A DNA stretch of 64,000 bases from Clostridium thermopalmarium DSM 5974 (GCF_002995795.1 NZ_PVXN01000069.1:1-64000); one strand, 5' to 3'. Positions 27,707-37,718 are shown, counted from the stretch's first letter. A program made the numbers and translations. The notes: generated from the letters alone by a model not told the origin.

Positions 27707-28948
27707 TTAATATTTTAAAAAAGTTATTTTAAAAACCGTTCCTTCAGTAGCATTGCTGCTAACTTCAATATATCCTCCATGCCTTTCGATTATAGACTTA
27801 GCTAGGGATAATCCTATTCCAACAGAATCACTTTTTTGAGACTTTTTACCTTTGTAAAATCTTTTAAATATATAAGGTAAATCTTCTTCTGGAATAGTTT
27901 CTCCTGTATTGGATATAAATATTCTCGTGTATATAGGATTATCTTCTATATTAATCTCAACTTTTCCATCTTCACCAGCATGCTCTATTCCATTTTTAAC
28001 TATATTAATTAAGGCTTCCTGCATCCATAAACTATCATGCTTTAAATATACTTCACCCTTTTGATAAAAATTCACATTAACCTTTGACTCTGATGCCCTA
28101 CTTTGCAGTGCTTCAAGAGTTTCTTCTATAGTTTCATTTAAGCTCTGATTTTCTATTTCAAGTTCTATAGCATTAGCATCTATTTTAGCCATTTTTAACA
28201 AGTTTAAAATAAGCCAGCTCATACGATTAAGCTGATTTTCATTATTTCTTAAAAAGGTAACTTGCTGTTCCTTAGTTAATTTCTTATTCAAAAGAATTTC
28301 ATTATATAAAATCATAGTAGATAGTGGTGTTTTTAATTGATGCGAAATATCCGATAATAAATCCACTAAAAAGCTTTTTTCCTTTTTAAGAGCAAAGATA
28401 TTTCCTCTAATAACCTCTCCCATAGAGTTAAAGGCTATGCTTAATTTTGATAAATCTCCTTCTCTTTCTTCACTAAGCTTTAAATTATAGTCTCCCTCTA
28501 CAATTCTCTTTGCGGCTGAACTAAAGCTTCTCATTTTTTCATAATAGTAACCATGCTGAAGATAGTTAAGAATAAAAAGCAGCACTGTAAGAATAATTCC
28601 ACCACCTAATAGATTTAGCTTTATTTTCTTAAAGCTGCTCTTTATATAAGGAACTAGACTGGTATCCAGCTTTTCACTCAATCCATATTCTCTTAAAATT
28701 TCTCTTCCTGCTTTTTCTTCAGCTGCACTTACTTCTCTTGTTAAAAGAGGTACTATTTCTTTTTCAAGCTTAGGGTCTTTTTCCACAATTTTAGCTGTAA
28801 CCTTAGAGAAAATCTCTATATAATCTTCCTTCAATCTTTCATTGTAACTTTTAACAGCAACATAATTATATAATAAAAAAATAAACATTATAAAAATAAG
28901 AACAGCAGAACTTTTCTTTATTTCTGGATTATTAAAATATCTTTTCAT
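27707..28948 (-). CDS. Sensor histidine kinase
   Basis: This 413-residue membrane kinase has TM1 (about 13-32), an extracytoplasmic sensor of about 80 residues, TM2 (about 112-131) and a HAMP linker. The H-box is LSDISHQLKTPLS (H203), and the ATPase carries N-box IVKNGIEHA, FISNTGETIP and GIGLSLAKSIIERHGG. It is separated by 4 bp from its response regulator. Together they probably control the neighbouring MacB/FtsX transporter, though a terminator lies between. Confidence 0.93.
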   Translation of the reverse strand: MKRYFNNPEIKKSSAVLIFIMFIFLLYNYVAVKSYNERLKEDYIEIFSKVTAKIVEKDPKLEKEIVPLLTREVSAAEEKAGREILREYGLSEKLDTSLVPYIKSSFKKIKLNLLGGGIILTVLLFILNYLQHGYYYEKMRSFSSAAKRIVEGDYNLKLSEEREGDLSKLSIAFNSMGEVIRGNIFALKKEKSFLVDLLSDISHQLKTPLSTMILYNEILLNKKLTKEQQVTFLRNNENQLNRMSWLILNLLKMAKIDANAIELEIENQSLNETIEETLEALQSRASESKVNVNFYQKGEVYLKHDSLWMQEALINIVKNGIEHAGEDGKVEINIEDNPIYTRIFISNTGETIPEEDLPYIFKRFYKGKKSQKSDSVGIGLSLAKSIIERHGGYIEVSSNATEGTVFKITFLKY

Positions 28949-28952
28949 GATA

Positions 28953-29648
28953 CTACTCCTTAACTACTTCTTTATTCCATTTGTAGCCCAGGCCCCGAAC
29001 AGTTACAATGTATTCTGGATTTTTAGAATTATCTTCTATCTTTTCTCTTATCCTCTTTATATATACTGAAAGGGTATTTTCATCAAAGAAAACTTCCTTA
29101 CTCTCTATTAGTTCTTTCAGTATTTCTTCTCTCTTTATCACAGCATTTCCTTTTGACATGAATATTAAAAGCAGCCTATATTCTTGTGCTGTAAGAGAAA
29201 CTTCCTGTCCTTTCTTTTTAACCAAAGCCATAGAGGTATCTACGATAATATCTCCACTTATAAGCTTATTTCCAGAAGCTTCAGCCTTAGAGTTTCTTCT
29301 TAAAATCGCCCTTATTCGCAGCAGCAGCTCTTTTACTCTAAATGGTTTAGTTATATAGTCATCTCCACCCATTTCAAAACCAAGTACCACATTCACTTCT
29401 TCATCTAAGGCAGTTAAAAATATTACAGGAATATCGCTTTTGCTTCTTATATGTTTACAAAGATTGTATCCGCTGCCATCTGGCAGATTTACGTCTAATA
29501 TTACTAAATCAAATTTATCTTTATTAAACATATATATGCCTTCTTCTAAAGTATAAGCAGTTATAACTTCATATCCTTCATCTTTTAAAGTAAATTCTAT
29601 TCCCATTGATAAAGCCTTATCGTCTTCAACTAATAATAATCTATACAT
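28953..29648 (-). CDS. OmpR-family response regulator
   Basis: At 231 residues it has a receiver domain with acidic pair ED (8-9), phosphoacceptor D52 in LVILDVNLPDG, T in FLTALD, and K in YITKPF. The C-terminal winged helix ends YIVTVRGLGYKW. It is the first gene of the leftward operon, upstream of its kinase. Confidence 0.95.
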   Translation of the reverse strand: MYRLLLVEDDKALSMGIEFTLKDEGYEVITAYTLEEGIYMFNKDKFDLVILDVNLPDGSGYNLCKHIRSKSDIPVIFLTALDEEVNVVLGFEMGGDDYITKPFRVKELLLRIRAILRRNSKAEASGNKLISGDIIVDTSMALVKKKGQEVSLTAQEYRLLLIFMSKGNAVIKREEILKELIESKEVFFDENTLSVYIKRIREKIEDNSKNPEYIVTVRGLGYKWNKEVVKE

Positions 29649-29987
29649 AATACCAAACCCTTATCTTATTTTTATAAAACCAATATTTCTTCTTATTTAA
29701 TATAACATTAGCTTCAACATTTACGCTACTATTTATGATACCATTAGAGCGCCTATATTACGAGTGTGGTATACATATCTTCCTATAAATTTTTCACATG
29801 CTACTATAATTAATAAGACTTATCAACAAACTACTAAATATTATTTTCTTTACTCTATACTATACCCTTTTTTATATTTAATTACTGCATTATAATAATT
29901 ATCAGAAGAGCATCCAAAGAAACCTACTATCGCCATTAAATAAAACTTTGGGTTCTCTGCTTAACTATATTTATTGAGGTGCAAATG
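29649..29987. other. 339-bp divergent intergenic region with no clear element
   Basis: The region is AT-rich and non-coding, between the response regulator and the Tet(M)-like GTPase. I found no riboswitch, attenuator peptide or strong terminator that would mark antibiotic-type attenuation. Promoters for both flanking genes must lie here but are not distinct. Confidence 0.4.
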
Positions 29988-31931
29988 ATGAATAAGACAA
30001 TAGGAATATTAGCTCATGTAGATGCTGGTAAAACAACCTTTGCAGAACAACTTTTATATCATACTAAAAGCATTAAAAATAGAGGAAGAGTTGACCATAA
30101 GACTTCCTTTTTAGACAGCCATAATATAGAAAAATCAAGAGGAATTACGGTCTTTTCAGATCAGGCTGTATTTGAATATAACTCTTCAACCTATTATTTA
30201 ATAGATACACCTGGTCATGCAGACTTTTCTTCAGAGATGGAAAGAGCTCTTATAGTTATGGACTATGCCATTGTTATCATAAGCGGTGTTGAAGGAATTC
30301 AAGGTCATACAGAGACAGTATGGGAGCTTCTTGCAAAACACAAAATTCCAACTTTTTTCTTTATTAATAAAATAGACAGAGTTGGCGCGAATATAGATAG
30401 AGTTCTTGAAGAAATTAAAACTGATTTAACTAAAAATGTATGTTTTATTGCTGGATCTTTAAATAAAGAAGAAATGGACAGCGATCTTATAGAATTTCTA
30501 GCCGAAAGAGATAATATTCTCCTAGAAAAATATTTAGAAGAAGATTATGAAAAAGAGCTTTGGCTAAATTGTATGAAAAAAATGATTAAAGAAAATAAGA
30601 TTTTTCCGTGTTTTAGTGGTTCAGCTCTTCAAGACATAGGTATAGATGAGTTTCTAGAAAATTTAGATACTCTCACTTATACAGAATACAATGATAAAGG
30701 AGATTTTTCCGGGGAAATATATAAGATACGTCACGATGAAAATAATAATAGAATAACCTATATAAAAGCATTAAGTGGTTCTCTAAAGGTTAAAGATGAA
30801 CTTTCTTTAGGAGAAAACTCCGAGAAGATAAATCAAATAAGAATTTATAATGGAACTAAATTTACTACTGTAAGCAAAGTCTGTGCAGGACAGCTTTTTG
30901 CAGTTACAGGACTATCAAGCGCATCCATTGGTGATGGAGTTGGAACACTTAGAAAAAAATCAAAATATGATATGGTTCCAACCTTAAAGTCTAAAGTTAT
31001 ATTTGATACTTCTTTAAATACAAAAGAGGTTTTAAACTATTTTAAAATTTTAGAAGCAGAAGATCCTACATTAAATGTAATATGGGATGAAGCTCTCCAA
31101 GAAATACAAGTTCACATTATGGGTATTATTCAGCTTGAAGTTCTAAAGGAACTTGTAAAAGAAAGATTTAATTTATCTGTAGACTTCGGTCCTTGTGAAA
31201 TTCTTTATAAAGAAACTATTTTAAAAGAGACTATTGGATATGGCCATTTTGAACCTCTAAAACACTATGCTGAAGTCCATCTAAAATTAGAGCCTGGTGA
31301 GAGAAACAGTGGAATTACTTTTGAAAGCATTTGCCATACTGATGATCTTCCTATTGGAACTCAAAATCTCATTAAAACTCATATTTTCGAAAGAGAGCAT
31401 CATGGTATACTAACAGGTTCTCCTATAACAGATTTGAAAATTATTTTATTAACAGGCAGATACCACAATAAACACACCAGCGGTGGAGATTTTAGAGAAG
31501 CAACTTTTAGAGCTTTAAGACAAGGTCTAGAAAGCACGAAAAATATACTCCTTGAACCATATTATCGTTTCAAAATAGAAGTAGATCTAGATTCTATGGG
31601 ACGTGTTTTATCCGATATACAAAGATTAAATGGTTCCTTTGATCCACCAGAAACAATTGATAATAAAGTTATTATAACTGGAAGAGGCCCTGTAGCAACC
31701 TTTATGAATTACAGTATGGAATTCGTATATTTTACTAAAGGCAAGGGGAAGCTTAACTTTGTTTTTGATGGATATGATAAATGTCACAATGAAGAGGATG
31801 TTATTAAAAAAATAGGATATAATAAAGATGCTGATATAGAATACACCTCTACTTCAATTTTCTGCTCAAAAGGACAATCCTTTTTAGTAAGTGGTGAAAA
31901 CGCAGCTGCATATATGCATTGTTTAAAATAG
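29988..31931 (+). CDS. Tet(M)/EF-G-like ribosomal-protection-type GTPase
   Basis: This protein of about 647 residues is a translational GTPase. It has G1 AHVDAGKTT, switch I RGITV, G3 DTPGH (about 73-77), G4 NKID (about 127-130) and G5 SGSA, then domains II-V as in Tet(M)/Tet(O) (ISEV-like loop KAYMHCLK region at the end). Similarity is to the ribosomal-protection family, but the switch sequence (KTSFLDSHNIEKSRG) and C-terminal loops look divergent, so tetracycline resistance cannot be assumed. The start was set at the ATG at 29988, 6 nt after GAGGTG. It is monocistronic, with a shared terminator to htpG. Confidence 0.8.
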   Translation: MNKTIGILAHVDAGKTTFAEQLLYHTKSIKNRGRVDHKTSFLDSHNIEKSRGITVFSDQAVFEYNSSTYYLIDTPGHADFSSEMERALIVMDYAIVIISGVEGIQGHTETVWELLAKHKIPTFFFINKIDRVGANIDRVLEEIKTDLTKNVCFIAGSLNKEEMDSDLIEFLAERDNILLEKYLEEDYEKELWLNCMKKMIKENKIFPCFSGSALQDIGIDEFLENLDTLTYTEYNDKGDFSGEIYKIRHDENNNRITYIKALSGSLKVKDELSLGENSEKINQIRIYNGTKFTTVSKVCAGQLFAVTGLSSASIGDGVGTLRKKSKYDMVPTLKSKVIFDTSLNTKEVLNYFKILEAEDPTLNVIWDEALQEIQVHIMGIIQLEVLKELVKERFNLSVDFGPCEILYKETILKETIGYGHFEPLKHYAEVHLKLEPGERNSGITFESICHTDDLPIGTQNLIKTHIFEREHHGILTGSPITDLKIILLTGRYHNKHTSGGDFREATFRALRQGLESTKNILLEPYYRFKIEVDLDSMGRVLSDIQRLNGSFDPPETIDNKVIITGRGPVATFMNYSMEFVYFTKGKGKLNFVFDGYDKCHNEEDVIKKIGYNKDADIEYTSTSIFCSKGQSFLVSGENAAAYMHCLK

Positions 31932-31974
31932 TAACTTAAATAAAAATAAATTTCTTACCAATTCTTTAAATATT

Positions 31975-32036
31975 AAAGCCCCATGATGGATAAAAGAGTT
32001 TTTATCGCTCATTAGCCAAACATGGAGCTTTTTCTT
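31975..32036. terminator. Bidirectional terminator between the GTPase and htpG
   Basis: AAAGCCCCATG (31975-31985) pairs with CATGGAGCTTT (32021-32031) with one mismatch. It contains an inner GATAAAAG/TTTTTATC hairpin and T-rich tails. Confidence 0.6.
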
Positions 32037-32045
32037 TATTTTATA

Positions 32046-33923
32046 TTATTTCATCAACTTACAAATATCATTAGTAAATTCTACAGGATCCTGTATAGAT
32101 AATCCTTCAATAAGAAGTGCTTGGTTATATAATAAATTAGTATATAACTTTAATTTTTCCTTGTCATTTTCATAAGCATCTCTTAAAGATTTAAATACAG
32201 GATGATTTGGATTTATTTCCAAAATCTTATCCACCTTTATATTTCCATTGTTAGGGAAAGAATTTAATATCTTTTCCATTTCAATTGAAAGCTCACCGTC
32301 ACTTGATAGACATACAGGATGATTCTTTAATTTTTTTGACACCCTAACTTCTTTAACCTTATCTGATAAAATATCTTTCATAGCATCAAATAAATCTTTG
32401 TTTTCCTTATTCTGTTCATCAGAATTTTTACTTTCTTCCGTTTCTATACCTAAATCACCGCTTGATACAGACTTAAATTCCTTTTCTTTATAATCCATAA
32501 GCATTTTTATTGCAAACTCATCCACGTCATCAGTGAAATATAGTATTTCATATCCCTTATCTAATAAAAGCTCTGTTTGTGGTAACTTTTCTATTCTCTC
32601 AATGGATTCTCCAACTGCATAATAAATATACTTCTGGTCCTCAGCCATTCTAGAAACATATTCTGCTAGAGTGACCATCTTCTTTTCCTTTGATGAATAG
32701 AACATCAATAAATCTTGAAGCACATCCTTATTTGCTCCAAAATCATTATAAACTCCAAACTTTAGTTGTCTTCCAAAAGCTTTATAGAAAGTTTCGTATT
32801 TATCTCTTTCATTTTTCAACATGTTTTCCAGTTCATTTTTTATCTTAGTTTTTATGTTCTTAGCTATGAGCTTAAGTTGTCTATCATGCTGCAATATTTC
32901 TCTAGATATATTAAGAGATAAATCTTCAGAATCTACTATACCTTTTACAAAGCTAAAATAGTCAGGTAATAAATCTCCACATTTATTCATAATTAGGACT
33001 CCGTTTGAATAAAGCTCTAATCCTTTTTCATATTCTTTTGTATAGAAGTTATATGGAGTTTTTTCTGGAATAAATAAGATAGCCTTATAGCTTATATTAC
33101 CCTCTACACTAGTGTGGATATATTTTAATGGTTTATCAAATCCATAATGCTTTTCTGAGTAAAATTTATGATAGTCTTCCTCAGTAAGCTCATTTTTATT
33201 TTTTCTCCATATTGGAACCATGCTATTTATAACTTGTTCTTCTATGTACTCTTCATATTCATTTTCAGTGCCTTCTTTGAGCTTTGTTCCTTTTACATTC
33301 ATCTTAATTGGATATCTAATGAAATCAGAGTACTTTTTGATTAAAGATTTTAATCTATATTCTTCTAAATATTCATCATAATTTTCGTCTTCTGTGTTTT
33401 CTTTAATTTTTAATATAATTTCTGTACCAAAGGAATCCTTTGTACAAGGTTCTATGGTATAGCCGTCTACCCCTTGAGATTCCCATTTATATGCTTCATC
33501 ACTACCAAAAGACCTACTTATAACAGTAACAGTATCAGCTACCATAAATGCAGAATAAAAACCTACACCAAATTGTCCGATTATATCATATCCATCTTTA
33601 AGTTCATTTTCTTGCTTGAACTGTAAAGAACCACTCTTTGCTATAACTCCAAGATTATTCTCAAGTTCTTCCTTTGACATTCCAATACCTGTATCTATAA
33701 TCTTTAATGTCCTACTTTCTTTATCAGGAACTATTTTAATGTAATAATCATCCTTATTAAAAGTTATAGATTCTTCTGTTAATGCCTTGTAATACATCTT
33801 ATCAATAGCATCACTAGCATTAGAGATAAGCTCTCTTAAAAATATCTCTTTATGAGTGTAAATTGAGTTAATCATAAGGTCTAAAAGTCTTTTGGATTCA
33901 GCCTTAAATTCCTTCTTCTCCAT
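32046..33923 (-). CDS. htpG: Chaperone protein HtpG (Hsp90)
   Basis: This bacterial Hsp90 of about 625 residues has the GHKL ATPase motifs [23 protein letters not shown] and [13 protein letters not shown]. The middle domain holds the [11 protein letters not shown] catalytic loop, and a C-terminal dimerisation domain follows. The start was set at the ATG at 33923 (MEKKEF), after AGGGGAG. The upstream residues in frame fall on the promoter/operator. Expression should be heat-inducible through HrcA: a perfect CIRCE element lies at the transcription start. Confidence 0.96.
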   Translation of the reverse strand: MEKKEFKAESKRLLDLMINSIYTHKEIFLRELISNASDAIDKMYYKALTEESITFNKDDYYIKIVPDKESRTLKIIDTGIGMSKEELENNLGVIAKSGSLQFKQENELKDGYDIIGQFGVGFYSAFMVADTVTVISRSFGSDEAYKWESQGVDGYTIEPCTKDSFGTEIILKIKENTEDENYDEYLEEYRLKSLIKKYSDFIRYPIKMNVKGTKLKEGTENEYEEYIEEQVINSMVPIWRKNKNELTEEDYHKFYSEKHYGFDKPLKYIHTSVEGNISYKAILFIPEKTPYNFYTKEYEKGLELYSNGVLIMNKCGDLLPDYFSFVKGIVDSEDLSLNISREILQHDRQLKLIAKNIKTKIKNELENMLKNERDKYETFYKAFGRQLKFGVYNDFGANKDVLQDLLMFYSSKEKKMVTLAEYVSRMAEDQKYIYYAVGESIERIEKLPQTELLLDKGYEILYFTDDVDEFAIKMLMDYKEKEFKSVSSGDLGIETEESKNSDEQNKENKDLFDAMKDILSDKVKEVRVSKKLKNHPVCLSSDGELSIEMEKILNSFPNNGNIKVDKILEINPNHPVFKSLRDAYENDKEKLKLYTNLLYNQALLIEGLSIQDPVEFTNDICKLMK

Positions 33924-33955
33924 GTAAACCGCTCCCCTTAAAATGAAAATTATTG

Positions 33956-33982
33956 TTAGCACTCTCATATTATGAGTGCTAA
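33956..33982. promoter_or_regulatory. CIRCE operator (HrcA-binding) at htpG
   Basis: A perfect TTAGCACTC-N9-GAGTGCTAA inverted repeat lies just downstream of the htpG promoter and 33 bp upstream of its start codon. CIRCE is the HrcA repressor operator, usually found at groESL and dnaK. Confidence 0.95.
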
Positions 33983-33993
33983 CCCATAATTTT

Positions 33994-34022
33994 TATATAG
34001 CACATTTCAAATATTATGTCAA
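33994..34022 (-). promoter_or_regulatory. Sigma-A promoter of htpG
   Basis: Leftward TTGACA and TATATA are separated by 17 bp. The expected start is near 33987, so the CIRCE element covers the early transcribed region. Confidence 0.85.
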
Positions 34023-34096
34023 CATCCTGTATCTTACTATTCAACGACTTCCAGAGCTTATTATCTTTTTCTTATGCCTTATTTTAGCAATTAATA

Positions 34097-34133
34097 ATTA
34101 TCGCTTATAGAATTATATTTTATAAGCGATAAT
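34097..34133 (-). terminator. Hairpin after the Xaa-Pro aminopeptidase gene
   Basis: ATTATCGCTTATA pairs perfectly over 13 bp with TATAAGCGATAAT, about 23 nt past the leftward stop. The T tract is weak (TTATTAATT). Confidence 0.55.
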
Positions 34134-34155
34134 ATATTTTACCTTTTTTTATATG

Positions 34156-35937
34156 CTATATTTCTTTTGTCGCTTCCTTTAAGTATTCTAATTCTTCTCC
34201 ATCTACATATGGGGAAAGCTTTTCAAATACATTTTTGTGATAACTATTTAACCAAGCTTTCTCTTCCTCAGTTAACAATTCAACCTTTATAGGTTCCTTA
34301 TCTATAGGGCATAATGTTAGAGTTTCAAATTTCATGAACTGTCCACCGTATTCTGTGCTTTCATCCTCTTGAACAACAACAAGATTTTCTGTTCTTATAC
34401 CGTGTTTACCAGCTTTATAAACTCCTGGCTCATTAGAAATAATCATTCCTTTTTCAAGCCTTACATTATTAGGAACACTAGATATTCTCTGAGGTCCTTC
34501 ATGAACATTTAGGAAGAAACCTATTCCATGTCCTGTTCCATGTTTAAAGTCCATTCCTGCATTCCATAAAGGAATTCTAGCTATAATGTCTATATTAGAA
34601 CCAGTAGTTCCATATAAAAATCTCTGCATAGTCAAATCTATCATTCCTTTAAGAACAAGAGTATAATCTAGCTTTTCTTCTTCACTTAAAGGTCCTACTG
34701 CTATAGTTCTTGTTATATCTGTTGTACCATCTAAGTATTGAGCTCCTGAATCCACTAGATAAAATCCCTTTGGCTCTATAGTTGCTTGATTTTCTTCTGT
34801 GGCACTATAATGAGGCATAGATGCATTAGCTCCATAAGCTGATATAGTTGAGAAGCTTAAATCAAAGAAGTTCTCTCCAGCTCTTCTTAATTCCTCTAGT
34901 TTATCTGCAGCCTCTATTTCTTTAATATTGCGTGATTTTATAGTCTTCTTTAACCAGTTTATAAATTTAACCATGGCTACGCCGTCTCTAACCATGGCCT
35001 TTTTTACATTTTCTATTTCTATATCATTTTTTATAGCCTTAAGCTTTGTAGTTATATCCATGTCTTCTATAGTCTTAACCTTTATAGAATTATATATCCA
35101 TGTGTTAGTCTTTGACGGATCAAATAATATAGTTCCTTCTGTAATACCTTCTAAAAATTCAGTAACACTTTCATAAGGCCTTATTTCAACTTTCGCTTTC
35201 TCTATCTCAGCTCTAACATTTGAATCTATTTTATCTTCATCTATAAATAGATAGCACTTTCCTTTTGAAATTATTGAATAAGCAATTGTAAGAGGATTAC
35301 ATTCTACATCTCTTCCTCTTATATTTAAAAGCCATGCTATATCATCCAAACCAGATATAACATAGTGAGCTGCTCCCATAGATTTCATCTCATTAATTAC
35401 TTCTTGAAGCTTATCTTCTCTTGATTTACCTGCATACTTTAAATCATGAACTATGACTTTAGTATGTGGCTTTTCAGGCCTATTTTCCCATATTATATTT
35501 ATTAAATCCTCACCAGTTTCAAAAGAAATTCCACTGCCTTCCAATTCCTTTTTCAAACTTCTAAAATATTGTACTGATACTACTTTTCCATCAAAGCCTA
35601 CTTTAGCTCCAAAAGGAAGGTTTTCCCTTAAAAACTTCTCAATAGTAGGAACACCTTTTTCGCCCATTCTAAACAAAGTAACTCCTGTATCTTTTAATTG
35701 ATTTTCAGCTTGAATAAAATATCTTCCATCTGTCCATAGTCCAGCATCCTTTAAAGTTATAACCGCAGTTCCAGCAGAACCAGTAAAGCCAGTTATAAAA
35801 GCCCTAGCAGTATAATGCTCTGCCACATATTCACTTTGATGCGGATCCGAACTTGGTACTATGTACGCATCTATTCCTCTTTCTTTCATAAGACTTCTTA
35901 ATTTTTCTATTCTTTCTCTTACTTCTATGATAATCAC
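34156..35937 (-). CDS. Xaa-Pro aminopeptidase (M24B)
   Basis: This protein of about 593 residues has the three-domain form of M24B aminopeptidase P. There are two creatinase-like N-terminal domains, then a pita-bread catalytic domain with metal ligands in LVDSGAQYLDGTTDITRT (two Asp), HGTGHGIG (His), EPGVYK (Glu) and TENLVVV (Glu). It removes N-terminal residues ahead of proline. The start is uncertain: the GTG at 35937 overlaps the GGGGTG that looks like the ribosome site, and an unusual codon (ATT, ATC or ATA) a few bases later would be better spaced. It is monocistronic. Confidence 0.9.
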   Translation of the reverse strand: MIIIEVRERIEKLRSLMKERGIDAYIVPSSDPHQSEYVAEHYTARAFITGFTGSAGTAVITLKDAGLWTDGRYFIQAENQLKDTGVTLFRMGEKGVPTIEKFLRENLPFGAKVGFDGKVVSVQYFRSLKKELEGSGISFETGEDLINIIWENRPEKPHTKVIVHDLKYAGKSREDKLQEVINEMKSMGAAHYVISGLDDIAWLLNIRGRDVECNPLTIAYSIISKGKCYLFIDEDKIDSNVRAEIEKAKVEIRPYESVTEFLEGITEGTILFDPSKTNTWIYNSIKVKTIEDMDITTKLKAIKNDIEIENVKKAMVRDGVAMVKFINWLKKTIKSRNIKEIEAADKLEELRRAGENFFDLSFSTISAYGANASMPHYSATEENQATIEPKGFYLVDSGAQYLDGTTDITRTIAVGPLSEEEKLDYTLVLKGMIDLTMQRFLYGTTGSNIDIIARIPLWNAGMDFKHGTGHGIGFFLNVHEGPQRISSVPNNVRLEKGMIISNEPGVYKAGKHGIRTENLVVVQEDESTEYGGQFMKFETLTLCPIDKEPIKVELLTEEEKAWLNSYHKNVFEKLSPYVDGEELEYLKEATKEI

Positions 35938-35962
35938 CCCATTTATTTATTCATTTATTTTA

Positions 35963-36130
35963 TTATAGCACAATATGACAAATATAAACTTTGTTTTCTG
36001 ATAAATAAAATTTATATCCATCATTATACATCTGCAAACTATCTACAATAAATACAACTAGTTTTCCATGTCTTTTACCAACATTTATAGCCGTTTCTAC
36101 ATCAGATGATAAATGTACATACTGTCTGCA
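35963..36130 (-). pseudogene. Remnant of RNA 2'-phosphotransferase (kptA/tpt1)
   Basis: Reading leftward, an open 55-codon frame with no start, preceded immediately by TAG, encodes [24 protein letters not shown] and [13 protein letters not shown]. These match the C-terminal half of KptA/Tpt1, where YVHLS, RHG and F-S-NGVWL are conserved. Here the last block has decayed ([11 protein letters not shown] then stop), and the N-terminal half is missing. This is a relic, not a working gene. It may be mistaken for empty spacer. Confidence 0.75.
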
Positions 36131-36208
36131 CTAAAGTTTAATTCAGTCAGAGTAATTTTTAATTAAGTTAGGAGCTCTATCCATTTTTTTAACATATAAA
36201 TAAAACTA

Positions 36209-36238
36209 AGTAAATTGATGAAAATATATCAACTTACT
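36209..36238 (-). terminator. Terminator of the nitroreductase operon
   Basis: AGTAAATTGAT pairs with ATCAACTTACT (11 bp, one G-U). The leftward tail TTAGTTTTATTT follows. Confidence 0.55.
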
Positions 36239-36293
36239 CAGCTTTACTATATTTTGACTCACTTTATTATGCAGAGATTGGCTAAGTCTTAAT

Positions 36294-36806
36294 TTAATAT
36301 GTTTCATAATGCACAATTTCTTCTAAAGGCTTTCTATTTTTATCTACCTTCGTATTATCATCAGTTTCATATCCTATAGCCAATATATTTATAGCTTCTA
36401 CATTATCTGGAAGATTAAATTCTCTTTTTATCATATCTGGATCAAAGGAACCTATCCACACTGAAGCAAGGCCAAGATCTGCTGCTTCAAGCATCATATG
36501 GTCTGTTACAATACTCACATCTATATCTAAAAAGTCCTTATTATCTTGTCTTCTCTTCCAAACCACATTGTGATCTCCACAAACAATGATAACAAGAGGT
36601 GCTCCATAAGTAGAAGCATTACATTTTTTTAACTTTTCCATACCTTCTTCTTTTTGTACAACTATTAATCTTTGAGGTTGAAAATTCACTGCCGTTGGAG
36701 CAAGTCTCCCTGCTTCAAGAATTTTAAGCAGCTTTTCTTCCTCCACCTTTCTAGTACTATACTTACGAACTGAGTGTCTTTTTCTTACTAACTCTAAAAA
36801 TTCCAT
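36294..36806 (-). CDS. Nitroreductase-family flavoprotein
   Basis: The 170-residue protein starts with the nitroreductase FMN-binding pattern RKRHSVRKYSTRKV. AGRLAPTAVNFQPQRLIVV follows, and later LGLASVWIGSFD. At this size it belongs to the short, ferredoxin- or NAD(P)H-linked nitroreductase group; the substrate is unknown. It lies 38 bp downstream of the EFR1-type electron-transfer protein, which may supply electrons. Confidence 0.88.
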   Translation of the reverse strand: MEFLELVRKRHSVRKYSTRKVEEEKLLKILEAGRLAPTAVNFQPQRLIVVQKEEGMEKLKKCNASTYGAPLVIIVCGDHNVVWKRRQDNKDFLDIDVSIVTDHMMLEAADLGLASVWIGSFDPDMIKREFNLPDNVEAINILAIGYETDDNTKVDKNRKPLEEIVHYETY

Positions 36807-36843
36807 AATACCAATCCTCTCCTATTCTTTTTTAAATTTATTT

Positions 36844-37632
36844 CTATATATTCTCTAGCTCATTTATACTAATATTAGGATTTTTATATCTTCCTTTATT
36901 ATGAGTACCTTTACCATATTCAATAGCTCTAACTGGACAAAGATTAATACATGCTAAACATTGAGTACAATCCTTTCCCCATATAGGCTTTTTATCAATC
37001 TTTATAGTTTTTGTATTACATACCCTTTCACATATGCCACAGCCAGTACATTTATCATTAACATAAAATTTTTTAGTATTGATTCCATACTTATTAAACA
37101 TAGGATTTACAATGGAAGTTAGCACTCCTGGCATAAATCCCTTAACAACTTGAAATACTCCGACTTTTCTTTCCTTCACAATGTTATTTATATTTTTTAG
37201 GGTTTCTTCTGCTTCTAAAAGCTTTTTTTCTTCCACAGATTTTGAATCCACATCTCCAATAATAATGTAATTATTAGGCATCCTTAACGAAAACCCGCTG
37301 TCCAACTTCATATTCTTCTTTATCAAGTGCTTTTGGAGAATCCCTATGGTATTGCCAATGTTTTCTCCACAGGTTACTACGGCAAAAGTATAATTATTTT
37401 TATAATTATCAATTTTTAACCTTTCAATAAATTTTAAGACCATTTTAGGAGGTCCCCAAGCATACACTGGAAAAATAAAGCCTATAGTTTCATCTTCTCC
37501 TAAAGTATAGCTAAATTCTCCGTCTAGCTTATTCATTTCCTTAGCAATAGAAATCAATCTTTCATTGTTATACTCTCCAATACTTTTAGCTGCATCTAAT
37601 GAATTGCCAGTTCCAGAAAAATAAAATATCAT
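36844..37632 (-). CDS. EFR1-family flavodoxin/ferredoxin protein
   Basis: This protein of about 262 residues has an N-terminal flavodoxin-like domain (MIFYFSGTGNSLDAAKSI). The C-terminus is a ferredoxin with two [4Fe-4S] motifs (CTGCGICERVC and CTQCLACINLCP). EFR1-type proteins are common in anaerobes and serve as electron carriers. The start was set at the ATG at 37632, 8 nt after GGAGGAG. It is followed by a nitroreductase and preceded by an 78-residue unknown gene, probably one operon. Confidence 0.88.
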   Translation of the reverse strand: MIFYFSGTGNSLDAAKSIGEYNNERLISIAKEMNKLDGEFSYTLGEDETIGFIFPVYAWGPPKMVLKFIERLKIDNYKNNYTFAVVTCGENIGNTIGILQKHLIKKNMKLDSGFSLRMPNNYIIIGDVDSKSVEEKKLLEAEETLKNINNIVKERKVGVFQVVKGFMPGVLTSIVNPMFNKYGINTKKFYVNDKCTGCGICERVCNTKTIKIDKKPIWGKDCTQCLACINLCPVRAIEYGKGTHNKGRYKNPNISINELENI

Positions 37633-37718
37633 ATTAGTTTCTCCTCCGCCCATTTATAAGCAAATTTTAAAATTAATATTTAACCTATATATTTTATGCC
37701 TTTTTTGAGCTTTATATT

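Larger units (their letters stand above)
35938..36293. other. 356-bp intergenic region with a kptA remnant and a terminator
   Basis: No intact gene is supported here. It holds a 56-codon fragment of an RNA 2'-phosphotransferase gene (35963-36130) and the hairpin that ends the nitroreductase operon (36209-36238). Confidence 0.7.
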
